From Dehalococcoidia bacterium (GTDB lineage Bacteria > Chloroflexota > Dehalococcoidia > GIF9 > AB-539-J10): a DNA stretch of 64,000 nucleotides. How positions within the stretch are numbered: position 1 is the stretch's first letter; every line of letters starts with the position of its first letter. The DNA lies in the NCBI GenBank assembly GCA_016930935.1, contig JAFGFT010000004.1, forward strand, positions 1 to 64,000, written 5' to 3'. The position numbers were made by a program, and so were the translations under genes. The notes below the pieces were generated by a model, which made no database searches, had not been told where the DNA came from, and worked only from the letters and a program-made list of their open reading frames with translations. Positions 1-8,283 of the stretch are shown here, piece by piece.

Positions 1-404
1 ACTTCCTTCTGGTCGGGTGTCAAACGGTCCATTGCTTCCCTCACCGAGCCCAGGAGTAGATTGTGTTCTGCGATGTGCGCAGTATCAGGGGCACCCGGCA
101 GGTCCTCGTCAGTTTCATCGCTCCTCTCGTATCGCGAAGATGCGCGCAACCGGTCGACAACGAGGTTGTGCGCAATGCGGAATAGCCACGCCTCCATGGG
201 CGCTCCGCGGTCGCGGTAGGAATCGAGCGATTCGAAAGCACGCACGAAGACGTCGGCGGCGATGTCCTCTGAGTCTGTCTTGTTGCTGGTACGTGCGTAT
301 GCGTAGCGGACGAGCCGGGGATAGCATGAATCGAAGAGGGCAGTAAGTTGCTCTTCTTTGCTTGGGCGATTGACTGTATTCTCGGTATCGACGTCGAACG
401 CCAT
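1..404 (-). CDS. RNA polymerase sigma-70 family factor (partial, C-terminus outside window)
   Basis: The reverse strand reads openly from an ATG at 404 to the window edge. About 134 residues are visible. They resemble sigma-70 region 2: an YPRLVRYAYART segment, then DSEDIAADVFVRAF (core binding and the acidic DxED-like helix), then AWLFRIAHNLVVDRLR (the -10 recognition helix), and finally the linker leading to region 4 (REAMDRLTPDQ). An in-frame TAG lies just upstream of the ATG, so this is the first possible start; no close Shine-Dalgarno is visible. ECF-type or small group-3/4 sigma factors of this kind direct RNA polymerase to a limited regulon. Region 4 and any anti-sigma partner lie outside the window, so the subgroup cannot be assigned. 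Confidence 0.85.
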   Translation of the reverse strand, partial: MAFDVDTENTVNRPSKEEQLTALFDSCYPRLVRYAYARTSNKTDSEDIAADVFVRAFESLDSYRDRGAPMEAWLFRIAHNLVVDRLRASSRYERSDETDEDLPGAPDTAHIAEHNLLLGSVREAMDRLTPDQKE

Positions 405-542
405 TCGCTGCTATCCCGTTGCACCAGGTTGCCTCCTAAGTATACAGACCCTGCACCGCATGGTGCCTTGGCTTGCCTGTACCCATAGAAACGCCGATAG
501 GAGATTTGTGTCAGGACTATGGTCCGCGAAAATGGAAAAGAA

Positions 543-570
543 CAGGGGACCCTTTGTGAGGAGTCCCCTG
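543..570 (-). terminator. Intrinsic terminator after the phosphotriesterase gene
   Basis: An 8-bp perfect stem (CAGGGGAC/GTCCCCTG) with a 12-nt loop lies 21 bases past the stop of the minus-strand hydrolase gene. On the minus strand it is followed by a T-rich stretch (TTCTTTTCCATTTT). Placement and structure fit Rho-independent termination before the sigma factor gene. Confidence 0.6.
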
Positions 571-591
571 CCGGATGCGAAACGAGGTGGG

Positions 592-1653
592 TTACACGAA
601 GCTGTAGAAACGGCTCGGATTCTCTACCATGATGGTATCGATTGTGTCCTGGCTGACGCCGTGTTTCAGCATCATGGGCACCACGTAGTTGGAGATGTGG
701 CTGTAGCCCCATCCTCCGTAGTGAACAAGTTTTGATTTGCAGACGATGTCGTGGGAGATGAAGAGTTGCTTCAGATAGCCTGCGTCAATCAGCGCCTTCA
801 GTTCATCGATTCGGGTCGTGTCGTTCGGGAGGTCAATTGGCGGGGCACCGGGGAAGTCAGGGAAATGGCCCTCATAGCCGAAGAGGTCATACTCGATGTA
901 GCTGCCGTACTTCGCGAGTTCTAGCCTGCCCTCGTGATTGCGGATACGTCCGTCGATATGGCTGAATGCAACGCGTGACATGTCTGCGCCCGCATCTGCC
1001 AGTATGCGCGCCGCGGTAATCGGGCCTTCGGGATGTCGGCCCGGATGTACGTTGATCGGGGCACCCGTTGCCTTCTGGGCTTTCACTGCAGCGAGCAGCG
1101 ATTTTTTCTCGAATTCATGCAGGGGCCATGAGGTTCCGATTTCGCCAATGAGCCCGGACTTGATGCCGGTGCTGCCGATGCCAACGGTGATGTCCGCGAC
1201 AATCTCGTCCGCCATCTCGTCCACGGACTTGGAGAACACGGCTGGCTTGAGCGAGTTGGCTGTGTAGTAGCCCGAACCCATGATGATGTTGAGCCCCGTG
1301 AGGCGCGATATCCTGGCGAGCGCGTTCCAGTCCCTGCCGAGGCCATTGTTCCCCTGGTCGACTATGGTCCGTCCTCCGGCAGCCTTGAACAGGAGTACTT
1401 CCGCTGTCTGTACTTCCTCATCGAACAGCTGAAGATTGTCCTTGTTCTCGAAAGGATGGTAGCGGAGCCAGCTCAGGAGATTCAGGGCAACCGGCTTGGA
1501 TGCGATTCCTTTCTTGGACGATTCGACGGGTTCTACGTACAGGGCACTGCCATCCATAAGAACATGCTCATGGGGCAGAGTGACGCCAAGGTCTTTGCCA
1601 TCAACGGTACCGAGTACTGTCTGGGCCTTTCCCGCGATAGATGATATGGACAT
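592..1653 (-). CDS. Phosphotriesterase-family metal-dependent hydrolase
   Basis: A 353-residue TIM-barrel amidohydrolase of the phosphotriesterase/PTE-like lactonase group (PF02126 type). Visible metal ligands are the N-terminal HxH (LPHEH, His28 and His30), a histidine in NVHPGRHPEGP, a histidine in FSHIDGR and the Asp in FISHDIV. The position that carries a carbamylated lysine in PTE reads GLIGEIG, so a glutamate probably bridges the metals, as in E. coli PHP. The ATG at 1653 was chosen because GGAGG lies 11 nt upstream; an upstream in-frame start would add 22 low-complexity residues. Substrate is unknown (lactone or phosphoester). The gene is monocistronic, divergent from the secreted-protein operon and followed by a terminator. 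Confidence 0.85.
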   Translation of the reverse strand: MSISSIAGKAQTVLGTVDGKDLGVTLPHEHVLMDGSALYVEPVESSKKGIASKPVALNLLSWLRYHPFENKDNLQLFDEEVQTAEVLLFKAAGGRTIVDQGNNGLGRDWNALARISRLTGLNIIMGSGYYTANSLKPAVFSKSVDEMADEIVADITVGIGSTGIKSGLIGEIGTSWPLHEFEKKSLLAAVKAQKATGAPINVHPGRHPEGPITAARILADAGADMSRVAFSHIDGRIRNHEGRLELAKYGSYIEYDLFGYEGHFPDFPGAPPIDLPNDTTRIDELKALIDAGYLKQLFISHDIVCKSKLVHYGGWGYSHISNYVVPMMLKHGVSQDTIDTIMVENPSRFYSFV

Positions 1654-1794
1654 TCTGGCCTGGCCTCCTTTTCCGGTCTGGGGCGTTCTCAGCCCTTCTG
1701 CTGCTGGCGACGATACCACGGCGGGGATGCAGCGTCAACGCCGATATGGAGCGGCGGCACAAGTGAGGTCAAGCGGATGCTATTGGCCTCATTA

Positions 1795-1826
1795 TTGATA
1801 TCAAGCATATAGTTTGCGACAAGCTA
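1795..1826. promoter_or_regulatory. Candidate MarR operator and divergent promoter region
   Basis: The gap between the divergent hydrolase and secreted-protein genes holds a perfect 10-bp palindrome, TTGATATCAA (1795-1804). Overlapping its downstream side is a 17-bp imperfect palindrome, TAG-TTTG-CGA-CAAG-CTA (1810-1826), with six of seven arm positions paired just inside the ends. MarR proteins bind palindromes of this size and AT-rich character, and the last gene of the downstream operon encodes a MarR protein. A weak promoter match (TTGGCC at 1783, CATATA at 1806, 17-nt spacer) overlaps it. The function is inferred; only the symmetry is seen. Confidence 0.4.
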
Positions 1827-1851
1827 AATATCTATGCTAGCCTTTCAGTAT

Positions 1852-1878
1852 GGACCGTTCAGCGACGGTCCTGTTTTT
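1852..1878 (+). terminator. Attenuator-like hairpin in the leader of the secreted protein/MMPL/MarR operon
   Basis: A 7-bp stem GGACCGT/ACGGTCC with a 6-nt loop is followed by TGTTTTT, the layout of an intrinsic terminator on the plus strand. It sits only 26 nt before the ATG at 1905 and upstream of the Shine-Dalgarno (AAGGAG). It therefore lies inside the expected mRNA leader rather than after a gene. It could attenuate the operon or end a short leader RNA. Confidence 0.5.
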
Positions 1879-1904
1879 CACACGTTGCACGTGAAGGAGA
1901 TCAT

Positions 1905-3314
1905 ATGAAGCCAATTCGCTCGTTCGTGCTCGCGCTTTTTGCGGCAGTGCTACTTCTACCGCTGAGTGCAGGCACGGCTGAAGCCGCAGTGCACGGCGCA
2001 CCGGACCTTGAAGCACTCGTGGTCGGTGATGATGAGTTCCAGGTCGGCTCAGTCGGCACGCTTGAGTTGATGATTCAGAACATCGGCTCATTTGATGGGC
2101 GGGTCACTGGTGCTGACGACCAGGTGCTTGCCTACGGCTACAATATGGGCGGCATGATGGTGGCCTATCCTGCCACCACTGCCCAGAACCTGACGGTCAC
2201 GCTTGAGTCCTCCAGTCCCACTATCGACGTTGTGGCTGGCACGAGCTATGTCGGAGTACTTCCTCATAGCTATGTGACACCCCAACCCCTCCGCTTCGAC
2301 GTGCGGGTGTACCGTTACGCGGATGTTGGGACGTACGAGCTTGAACTCAAACTGACCTATGAGTACATAAAGGATGTTGACTGGCTGAATCCGCCGGACT
2401 CCCTTCCGTTGCCTCCCAATCCTGATGCCTACAATGCCGCTACCTATCAGCCACACTTTCAGTTCACCCGGGAGCAGGTGACGGAGACGATTCCGGTGAC
2501 TATCAAGGTGGTCGGCAGCTATTTTGAGGCAGTGAGGACGGATGTAGAGGGGCTGCGACCCGGGACCAGTGGAATTGTGAGTGTGACCCTCGGCAACAAC
2601 GGTGAGACTGCGTACGACGTGACCGCGGAGGTAGTCGCCAGCGGAAACTTCATCCCTGTGGACAGGGCCAGCTATCTCGGCACTGTTGATGCGGGTTCGC
2701 GTGTCACGACAGATTTCAAGGTGGCGGTTTCTCAGGATGCTATTTCGAAGACGTCACCACTGACGGTTCTCGTGAAATACACGGACAAGAAGGACGTTGA
2801 CAGGGTCAGCACTGTGACAGCGGGAGTAGACATAATGCCTGCTGTTGACTTCGCGGTTACCGCTGCTGAACTGGAGGATGAGTTGAAGGCAGGTGGCAAG
2901 CGCGCGCTGAGCGTGTCCATACAGAACACAAGTGATGTCGACCTGACAGACGCTGTGGCCAGAATCAATGCCATTGACCCGTTTTCCAGCACGGATGACA
3001 CGGCCTACATTGGAGAGTTTCCCGCGGGTGCAATCAGGGTGGCTGTGTTCAGCATCGCCGCCGATGACGACGCGACAGCGAAACCTTATGCGCTTGATGT
3101 GGACCTCAGATACAAGGACAGCAACGGAGATTCTCACACGTCTGACGTGCTGAAAGCCAACGTGGTTGTCGGTGAGCCAGACGGTATGTCCTCCCAGACG
3201 GCACTACTGCTCGCAGTTGCCGGCATCGCCCTTGGTGGCGGTGCATATTTGGCGGTCAGGTTTTTCAGCAAGCGACGGAAGACTATCGCTGCGGCTGAAC
3301 TGAGCGCGAGCTAG
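1905..3314 (+). CDS. Secreted, membrane-anchored COG1361-like protein with immunoglobulin-like repeats
   Basis: 469 residues. Residues 1-27 form a Sec signal peptide (KPIR, a hydrophobic core, then a TAEA cleavage region). The body contains repeated beta-rich modules with the LxVxxxNxGxxxAxDV pattern typical of CARDB/NEW3-like or COG1361 S-layer-type domains; clear repeats start near 205 (LRPGTSGIVSVTLGNNG) and 325 (AGGKRALSVSIQNTSD). A single C-terminal membrane segment (about 432-453) is followed by the basic stop-transfer KRRK, so most of the protein should be outside the cell. It starts at an ATG with AAGGAG upstream. It is separated by 1 nt from the MMPL pump gene, so the two are co-translated, and it probably acts as an extracytoplasmic partner of that pump. 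The exact function is unknown. Confidence 0.75.
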   Translation: MKPIRSFVLALFAAVLLLPLSAGTAEAAVHGAPDLEALVVGDDEFQVGSVGTLELMIQNIGSFDGRVTGADDQVLAYGYNMGGMMVAYPATTAQNLTVTLESSSPTIDVVAGTSYVGVLPHSYVTPQPLRFDVRVYRYADVGTYELELKLTYEYIKDVDWLNPPDSLPLPPNPDAYNAATYQPHFQFTREQVTETIPVTIKVVGSYFEAVRTDVEGLRPGTSGIVSVTLGNNGETAYDVTAEVVASGNFIPVDRASYLGTVDAGSRVTTDFKVAVSQDAISKTSPLTVLVKYTDKKDVDRVSTVTAGVDIMPAVDFAVTAAELEDELKAGGKRALSVSIQNTSDVDLTDAVARINAIDPFSSTDDTAYIGEFPAGAIRVAVFSIAADDDATAKPYALDVDLRYKDSNGDSHTSDVLKANVVVGEPDGMSSQTALLLAVAGIALGGGAYLAVRFFSKRRKTIAAAELSAS

Positions 3315-3315
3315 T

Positions 3316-5631
3316 ATGGCACGTCTATTCGAACGCATCGGCTCTCTGCTGTCACGCAGACCATACGTGTTCCTGCTGGTCTCAGGTCTGCTGCTGTTGC
3401 CAGCGCTTGTTGGTGCAACCCGCATCGAGATGGAGACGGGTCTGGATACGTTCGTGTCTCCGGATACGGAGATGTACCGGGAGTACGAGGTCTACGCGGA
3501 GAACTTCGCGACAGGCGAGTCCGTAATGCTGATGCTGTCGGGCGACGTATCGAGTGTCGACACACTTCATGCCGAACAACGGCTCGGCGATGCCCTGATG
3601 AACGATAGCCGGGTGTTATCGGTGCAGAGCATGGCATCTGTCGTTGAGGGGGCGATGAGGCAGACTTCCGGTGTTGCGTACGTGCCGTACAACCAGGGTG
3701 AACTTGACGCAGTGATAGCCCGGTTTCCTGATGAGGTCATTGGTGCGCTGTTGCCAGACAGTCAGTACTCGCTGATACTCGTCGATGTGAAACCGGGATT
3801 GGACCAGGATGAACTCGCAACTCTGTTGACGCGCGTGGCAGACGCGGCACGTGAAGCGAGCTTCCCCCCTGGTGTGACAGTCGATACCACAGGCGAAGCC
3901 AGGTTCGCGGCTGAGATGCAGGATGAGATGGGTAAGAGCCTGACCTTCATGCTCGGCGCAGTGGTGGCGGCGATGATTCTTGTACTTGCCCTTGTCTTCA
4001 GTCATGTCCGGCGCAGGCTGATGCCTCTTGTTGGCGTTGTCGTTGCCGTTATCGCGACGTTCGGGATATCAGGGTTGCTCGGAGTCCCTCTGACCATGGC
4101 ATCCATGACCGTGTTTCCACTCCTCATCGGAATCGGGATTGACTACTTCATTCAGTTTCACAACCGTATAGATGAGGAGGTGCGGGCGGGAAGGACGGTT
4201 GCAGAGGCAGTCAAGCATGGCATGAAGAGCATCGGACCTGCGGTGGTCCTTGCCGTCGTGTGCGGAGGTCTCGGATTCTCGGCACTCTTCGACTCTCCTG
4301 TACCTATGATGGTGCAGTTCGGCGGTCTGAGCCTTGTTGGCATCGTACTCTGCTTTCTTGCGGCGGTGTTCTTCATGTCGCCTTTGCTCTATCTGATTTA
4401 CAGACGTCCTGTGTCCTCTGTAGTGCAGAGGCATCGTGAGGCGTTGTCTCCTGTTGTTCACAAGGAACTGGGAATAGAGAGACTGCTCGGCAGGATGTCG
4501 ATCTTCTGTGCCAGACATCCGTGGCCCGTTATTGTGGCAGTCGTACTTCTGACCGTACTCGGCTATTCATACGACCAGCATGTGGGAGTATCTGTGGATG
4601 AAGAATCGTATGCTCCCCCTGACATGCCGGTACTTGTGGAAGCGAAGAAGCTGGCGACAGTGACAGGTGCCGGCGATTCTCTTCAGTTGCTCATTCGGTC
4701 GGATGACGTGACGTCCCTCGCCGTTCTCGTCTGGATGGATGAGTTCGAGCAGTACGTAGTGAACCGCCACCAGGCCATCAACGGGAGTTCCAGCGTCGCG
4801 GGAGTCGTGAAGCAGGCGACGGGCGGCACCATTCCGCAAACGTCTGCCGAGTTGGGAGTGGTGCTTCGTTCTCTCGATGAGAGCGTTCTGGAACGAGTGG
4901 TGAGCGGTCCATCGACCGGCCTCATCACTCTCAGTACTGCAATCATGGAACCTGAAGACTTCCAGGAAACGTTGGCTCTGCTTGAACGTGACCTTGAGTG
5001 GATTGCGCCGCCGCCGGGAACGTATGCAACATTTACGGGTGAGTCGGTTCTCATGGGCAGCGTGCTGGACCCCCTTACGAGTGGTCGTTACGAGATGACT
5101 TTCAAGGGCCTCCTGCTTATCTTCCTGGCTCTATTGATTGTCTACAGGGACTGGTTCAAGGCCCTCATACCTGTGTTGCCCGTCGTAATGGTGACGGGTC
5201 TCTCCGGCGGAGTAATGTATGTACTGGGCATGGAATACACCGCCGTATCTGCGACCATGGGGGCACTTATCATCGGCCTTGGGGTGGAGTATTTTCTTCT
5301 GGTCATGACCAGGTACTACGAGGAACGCGACAAAGGGGCTGAGCCTGAAGAGGCGATGCAACTGGCGGCGTCGCGGGTTGGGGTGGCGCTTCTGTCATCA
5401 GGAGCCACCACCATCGGTGGGTTCGGTGCGCTGATGCTGTCGACCTTTCCTGTCCTGCAGACATTTGGTACTGTAACGGTAATCATATTCTCGCTTCTGT
5501 TGCTCCTGACCTTCACCGTCCTTCCGGCAGTTCTTGTGCCGTTGGACCGGCTGCGCAGCAGAGTGAGACATCATCGCGAGTTGAAATCGTTGAGTGTGGT
5601 GACTGACACCCGGGGAGGGCTGGTTGCATGA
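3316..5631 (+). CDS. MMPL/RND-superfamily transporter (HAE-3-like)
   Basis: 771 residues with the duplicated RND layout. Each half has one transmembrane helix, a large extracytoplasmic domain and a five- to six-helix bundle. The helix-4 signatures are GIGIDYFIQFHNR in the first half and GLGVEYFLLVMTRYYEER in the second, so the second half carries Glu where Asp is usual. Members export lipids, hopanoids or hydrophobic drugs using the proton gradient. Size and topology match the archaeal/bacterial MMPL pumps encoded next to COG1361 proteins. The gene begins 1 nt after the secreted protein gene and its stop overlaps the MarR start (ATGA), so it is the middle gene of a three-gene operon. The substrate cannot be read from the sequence. 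Confidence 0.88.
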   Translation: MARLFERIGSLLSRRPYVFLLVSGLLLLPALVGATRIEMETGLDTFVSPDTEMYREYEVYAENFATGESVMLMLSGDVSSVDTLHAEQRLGDALMNDSRVLSVQSMASVVEGAMRQTSGVAYVPYNQGELDAVIARFPDEVIGALLPDSQYSLILVDVKPGLDQDELATLLTRVADAAREASFPPGVTVDTTGEARFAAEMQDEMGKSLTFMLGAVVAAMILVLALVFSHVRRRLMPLVGVVVAVIATFGISGLLGVPLTMASMTVFPLLIGIGIDYFIQFHNRIDEEVRAGRTVAEAVKHGMKSIGPAVVLAVVCGGLGFSALFDSPVPMMVQFGGLSLVGIVLCFLAAVFFMSPLLYLIYRRPVSSVVQRHREALSPVVHKELGIERLLGRMSIFCARHPWPVIVAVVLLTVLGYSYDQHVGVSVDEESYAPPDMPVLVEAKKLATVTGAGDSLQLLIRSDDVTSLAVLVWMDEFEQYVVNRHQAINGSSSVAGVVKQATGGTIPQTSAELGVVLRSLDESVLERVVSGPSTGLITLSTAIMEPEDFQETLALLERDLEWIAPPPGTYATFTGESVLMGSVLDPLTSGRYEMTFKGLLLIFLALLIVYRDWFKALIPVLPVVMVTGLSGGVMYVLGMEYTAVSATMGALIIGLGVEYFLLVMTRYYEERDKGAEPEEAMQLAASRVGVALLSSGATTIGGFGALMLSTFPVLQTFGTVTVIIFSLLLLLTFTVLPAVLVPLDRLRSRVRHHRELKSLSVVTDTRGGLVA

Positions 5632-6125
5632 CTACCTCTGACGAGAGACGTCATCTTATTGATGACATAATCACACTTGCGGAGCGTGACTTCCTCAGTG
5701 TTCCCCGCATGATGGGGGATGAATGGCTGACACTGGATATCACGATGTCACAGTTCAAGGTGCTGCTTCTTCTGCAGCAGGAAGGCTCGATGCGGGTGAG
5801 TGAGATTGCTGCCGCCCTTGGAGTGACCCAGGCAGTGGTGACAGGGGTGACGGACCGGTTGGTCCACCGTGACCTGATTGAACGCGTTGGAGATCCACAT
5901 GACCGCCGCGTGGTCATATGCAGGCTTACGGCCGAAGGGGACCAACTGGCGCAGCGTCTGTCACTCTCGGGTATGGAGCGCGGACGCAAACTCATGGAAG
6001 TGATGACCGTTGAGGAACTGCAACTGCTCAAGGAAACCTTTGAAATGGCCTCAAGGGTGCTCAAGCGGGTGAAACACAAACTGGGAGTCGAGGCCGGCAA
6101 TTATGAGCCGACCTCGACCGAATGA
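5628..6125 (+). CDS. MarR-family transcriptional regulator
   Basis: 165 residues. A winged helix-turn-helix is clear: VSEIAAALGVTQAVVTGVTDRL is the HTH region and the wing is DPHDRRVVICRLTAEG, with the DxRD/R signature of MarR proteins. N- and C-terminal helices for dimerisation flank it. Its start overlaps the pump stop by 4 nt. MarR regulators commonly repress the operon in which they lie and are released by small hydrophobic ligands, which fits a pump operon. A palindrome upstream of the operon (1810-1826) is a candidate binding site. The gene ends 8 nt from the convergent cyclophilin gene, with no terminator visible between them. Confidence 0.9.
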   Translation: MTTSDERRHLIDDIITLAERDFLSVPRMMGDEWLTLDITMSQFKVLLLLQQEGSMRVSEIAAALGVTQAVVTGVTDRLVHRDLIERVGDPHDRRVVICRLTAEGDQLAQRLSLSGMERGRKLMEVMTVEELQLLKETFEMASRVLKRVKHKLGVEAGNYEPTSTE

Positions 6126-6133
6126 ACTCTTCG

Positions 6134-6718
6134 CTATGACTTCTTGATGGTGATGGTCTTGATTGCGTCGCCCTGCTTGATTGCGAGCAGGACATCCATG
6201 CCCTCAGTCAACTGACCGAAAACGGCGTGTTTGCCGTCCAGATGGGGTTGCGGCTCGTAGGTGATGAAGAACTGCGAGCCGTTCGTATTTGGACCGGCAT
6301 TGGCCATTGAGAGTGTGCCTGTGCCGTGTTTATGCGCGCTGAACTCATCCGCGAACTTGTAGCCCGGTCCGCCCATGCCTGTCCCTGTGGGGTCGCCACC
6401 CTGGGCCATGAAGCCCGCAATCACCCTGTGGAACGTCGTGTTGTCATAGAAACCTTCCTGGGCGAGGAACACGAAGTTGTTGACCGTTATCGGGGCATCT
6501 GCGGCAAACAACTCGCAGACGATATCTCCCTTTGAAGTCTCGAACGTGGCGGTGTAGGTGGCAGTCTTGTCGATAGTCATTGCCGGTGGTGATGTGTAGT
6601 TCATCTGTTCCTTCTCCTGTTGTTGTTGCGCTGGTGCTGGTTCGGTGCAGGCGGTGAGAATGGGGAGCAGTACGGCCAGTGCCAGAATGATATGTGCGCT
6701 GCTGAATCGAGTTTTCAT
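6134..6718 (-). CDS. Cyclophilin-type peptidyl-prolyl isomerase, lipoprotein
   Basis: 194 residues. Residues 1-24 form a lipoprotein signal with the lipobox LTAC (Cys24), then a Gln/Glu-rich linker. The rest is a compact cyclophilin domain: [14 protein letters not shown] (catalytic Arg and the FMxQGGD motif), [17 protein letters not shown], and [10 protein letters not shown]. The Trp that contacts cyclosporin in CypA is His here (PHLDGKH), as in many bacterial enzymes. It should be anchored outside the membrane and assist folding of exported proteins. It follows the diguanylate cyclase gene directly (6719 ends one, 6718 starts the other), so it looks like the last gene of the Asp23-AmaP operon. 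Confidence 0.92.
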   Translation of the reverse strand: MKTRFSSAHIILALAVLLPILTACTEPAPAQQQQEKEQMNYTSPPAMTIDKTATYTATFETSKGDIVCELFAADAPITVNNFVFLAQEGFYDNTTFHRVIAGFMAQGGDPTGTGMGGPGYKFADEFSAHKHGTGTLSMANAGPNTNGSQFFITYEPQPHLDGKHAVFGQLTEGMDVLLAIKQGDAIKTITIKKS

Positions 6719-8116
6719 CTATGATACCGGTCTCTTTCTGTGGGCTTGTTTCTGTTGATACATCAGGTCGTCCGCTCTGGATAGCACCTGTTCAAGACTC
6801 TCGGAGAGGTTCGGGTCGTATGTCGCGACGCCGGAACTGAGGCTGATGCTGTACGGACGACCGACTCGCTCTTCAAATGCTATCAGATTTTGCTCGAGGC
6901 GCATACGGAGCGTGCCAACGCTCGTGTCGCTGGTCTCGATGGCGAGCACGACGAATTCATCCCCACCAATGCGGGCTATGATGTCTGACTCACGAAATGT
7001 CTGGCGCAGTATGTTCGCGACATCCACCAGGGCCATATCACCCTCATGATGTCCCAGGGTGTCGTTTATGGTCTTCATTGCATCGAGGTCGCAATAGAAG
7101 AGAAGCATGTTGTGATTGGTGCGCTTGCTGAGCTTCACCTGTTGCTCTGCCATGGAGAAGAAGCCCCTGCGGTTGTAGAGCCCGGTGAGTTCATCTCTAT
7201 AGGACATGGCGCGTGTGTGCTCTTCGGCTTGCTTGAGGTTGTGGAACAGTATTTCGTATGGCCTCGTGAATCCTGTCTCGACGAGTGCCTTATATATGAG
7301 GTAGAAGGAGAGCGCGAGAGAGAGATGAGCCAGGACGAACCACGGTCCTGCGACGAAGCTCTCAAGTCCGAAGGCGATGGAGGCAAGCGCGGCGAATGCA
7401 ATCGCCATGGTCATGAGCGACAGGACGTTGTGGTGAAACCTGTGGCTTGAACGGTGCGCAAGTACCATTGCGCCCATCATCATGGCGGCGGTTATCGAGT
7501 GGCTCGCGATGGTGAATGTGGTGGGGACTCCGTCTGGTGTGCAGCACAGTTGCAGAGGGTAGAAGAGAACCGCTCCTGCAAGCAGGATGGTTGAGGTGAG
7601 CAGCAGAAACAGTGTCGGATGCGGGCGCAGTCGACGGGTCAGGAATCTGATGGCCAGCAATAGTGCGAAGGCTTGAACAAAGCGGCCGGCGATGAGCGCT
7701 CGTGTCGATGTCTCAATACCGCCCGGCAACACGGCCATCCATGGCTGGCCGAACATGTGGATTGCCTCAAAGGCAATCATGGGAAGGCAGGCAAGCCCCA
7801 GAAGGAGAAAGTAGTCTGAATCCAGGAACGCTCGTGCGTTCCAGCCGAACAGGAAGATGCTGAAAAGCAGGGCGATGGAGAATAGTTCAACCAGGGAATG
7901 AAAGAGAGTGAAGCTCCAGAGGCTCGCAGCGTAGAACGCACACAGGAGAACAATCCCCGGCAGGAGCGTATGGAGAAGGCGAACCAGATGTGAGACTCTC
8001 AGCACTGACCCAGCACGCCATGAATCTCTGCGCCGCCATTGCCTTCCGGTTGCGGAAGGTTCTGACTCAGTCGCGTGGTTTTCTTCCCCTGCCGGACTGG
8101 AATCGCTCATACGCAT
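6719..8116 (-). CDS. Membrane-bound diguanylate cyclase (MASE3-like sensor plus GGDEF)
   Basis: About 465 residues from the ATG at 8116; an upstream TTG at 8152 and an ATG at 8110 are also possible. All of them overlap the DUF2273 gene, so translation is probably coupled. The N-terminal half has seven to eight hydrophobic helices, resembling MASE3 membrane sensors (ALIAGRFVQAFALLLAI, EAIHMFGQPW). A GGDEF domain covers about residues 295-460. The signature is an exact GGDEF (384-388), and an RESD I-site lies five residues before it. The enzyme should therefore make cyclic di-GMP and be subject to product inhibition. No EAL domain is present. Its position between alkaline-shock-type genes and a cyclophilin gene is unusual. 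Confidence 0.9.
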   Translation of the reverse strand: MRMSDSSPAGEENHATESEPSATGRQWRRRDSWRAGSVLRVSHLVRLLHTLLPGIVLLCAFYAASLWSFTLFHSLVELFSIALLFSIFLFGWNARAFLDSDYFLLLGLACLPMIAFEAIHMFGQPWMAVLPGGIETSTRALIAGRFVQAFALLLAIRFLTRRLRPHPTLFLLLTSTILLAGAVLFYPLQLCCTPDGVPTTFTIASHSITAAMMMGAMVLAHRSSHRFHHNVLSLMTMAIAFAALASIAFGLESFVAGPWFVLAHLSLALSFYLIYKALVETGFTRPYEILFHNLKQAEEHTRAMSYRDELTGLYNRRGFFSMAEQQVKLSKRTNHNMLLFYCDLDAMKTINDTLGHHEGDMALVDVANILRQTFRESDIIARIGGDEFVVLAIETSDTSVGTLRMRLEQNLIAFEERVGRPYSISLSSGVATYDPNLSESLEQVLSRADDLMYQQKQAHRKRPVS

Positions 8117-8270
8117 CCAGAAGGTCAATCTCCCCAAGATAGACCTTGGCAACGAACCATCCTATGCCCACACAGAGTGCCACGACCAGGAACTTGGCGA
8201 AACCGAGCAATGCGATGATGAGACCCGCAACGAGTCCCGCGACGATTCCGACTGTCTTGGGATTTCTCAT
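8067..8270 (-). CDS. DUF2273-family small membrane protein
   Basis: 67 residues with two hydrophobic helices separated by a Gly/Lys turn, ending in a charged tail (RFQSGRGRKPRD). This is the size and pattern of DUF2273 proteins, which in Firmicutes and Chloroflexota are encoded beside Asp23/Gls24 and AmaP. It is probably an inner-membrane accessory of that complex; its biochemical role is not known. It starts 13 nt after the AmaP-like gene and overlaps the diguanylate cyclase gene at its 3' end. Confidence 0.75.
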   Translation of the reverse strand: MRNPKTVGIVAGLVAGLIIALLGFAKFLVVALCVGIGWFVAKVYLGEIDLLDAYERFQSGRGRKPRD

Positions 8271-8283
8271 GGCAATACCCTTC

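Noticed and set aside
41..712. 223-residue minus-strand open frame overlapping the sigma factor gene
   Set aside because: It is out of frame with the clear sigma-70 region 2 sequence and shows no conserved motif; it is a shadow frame.
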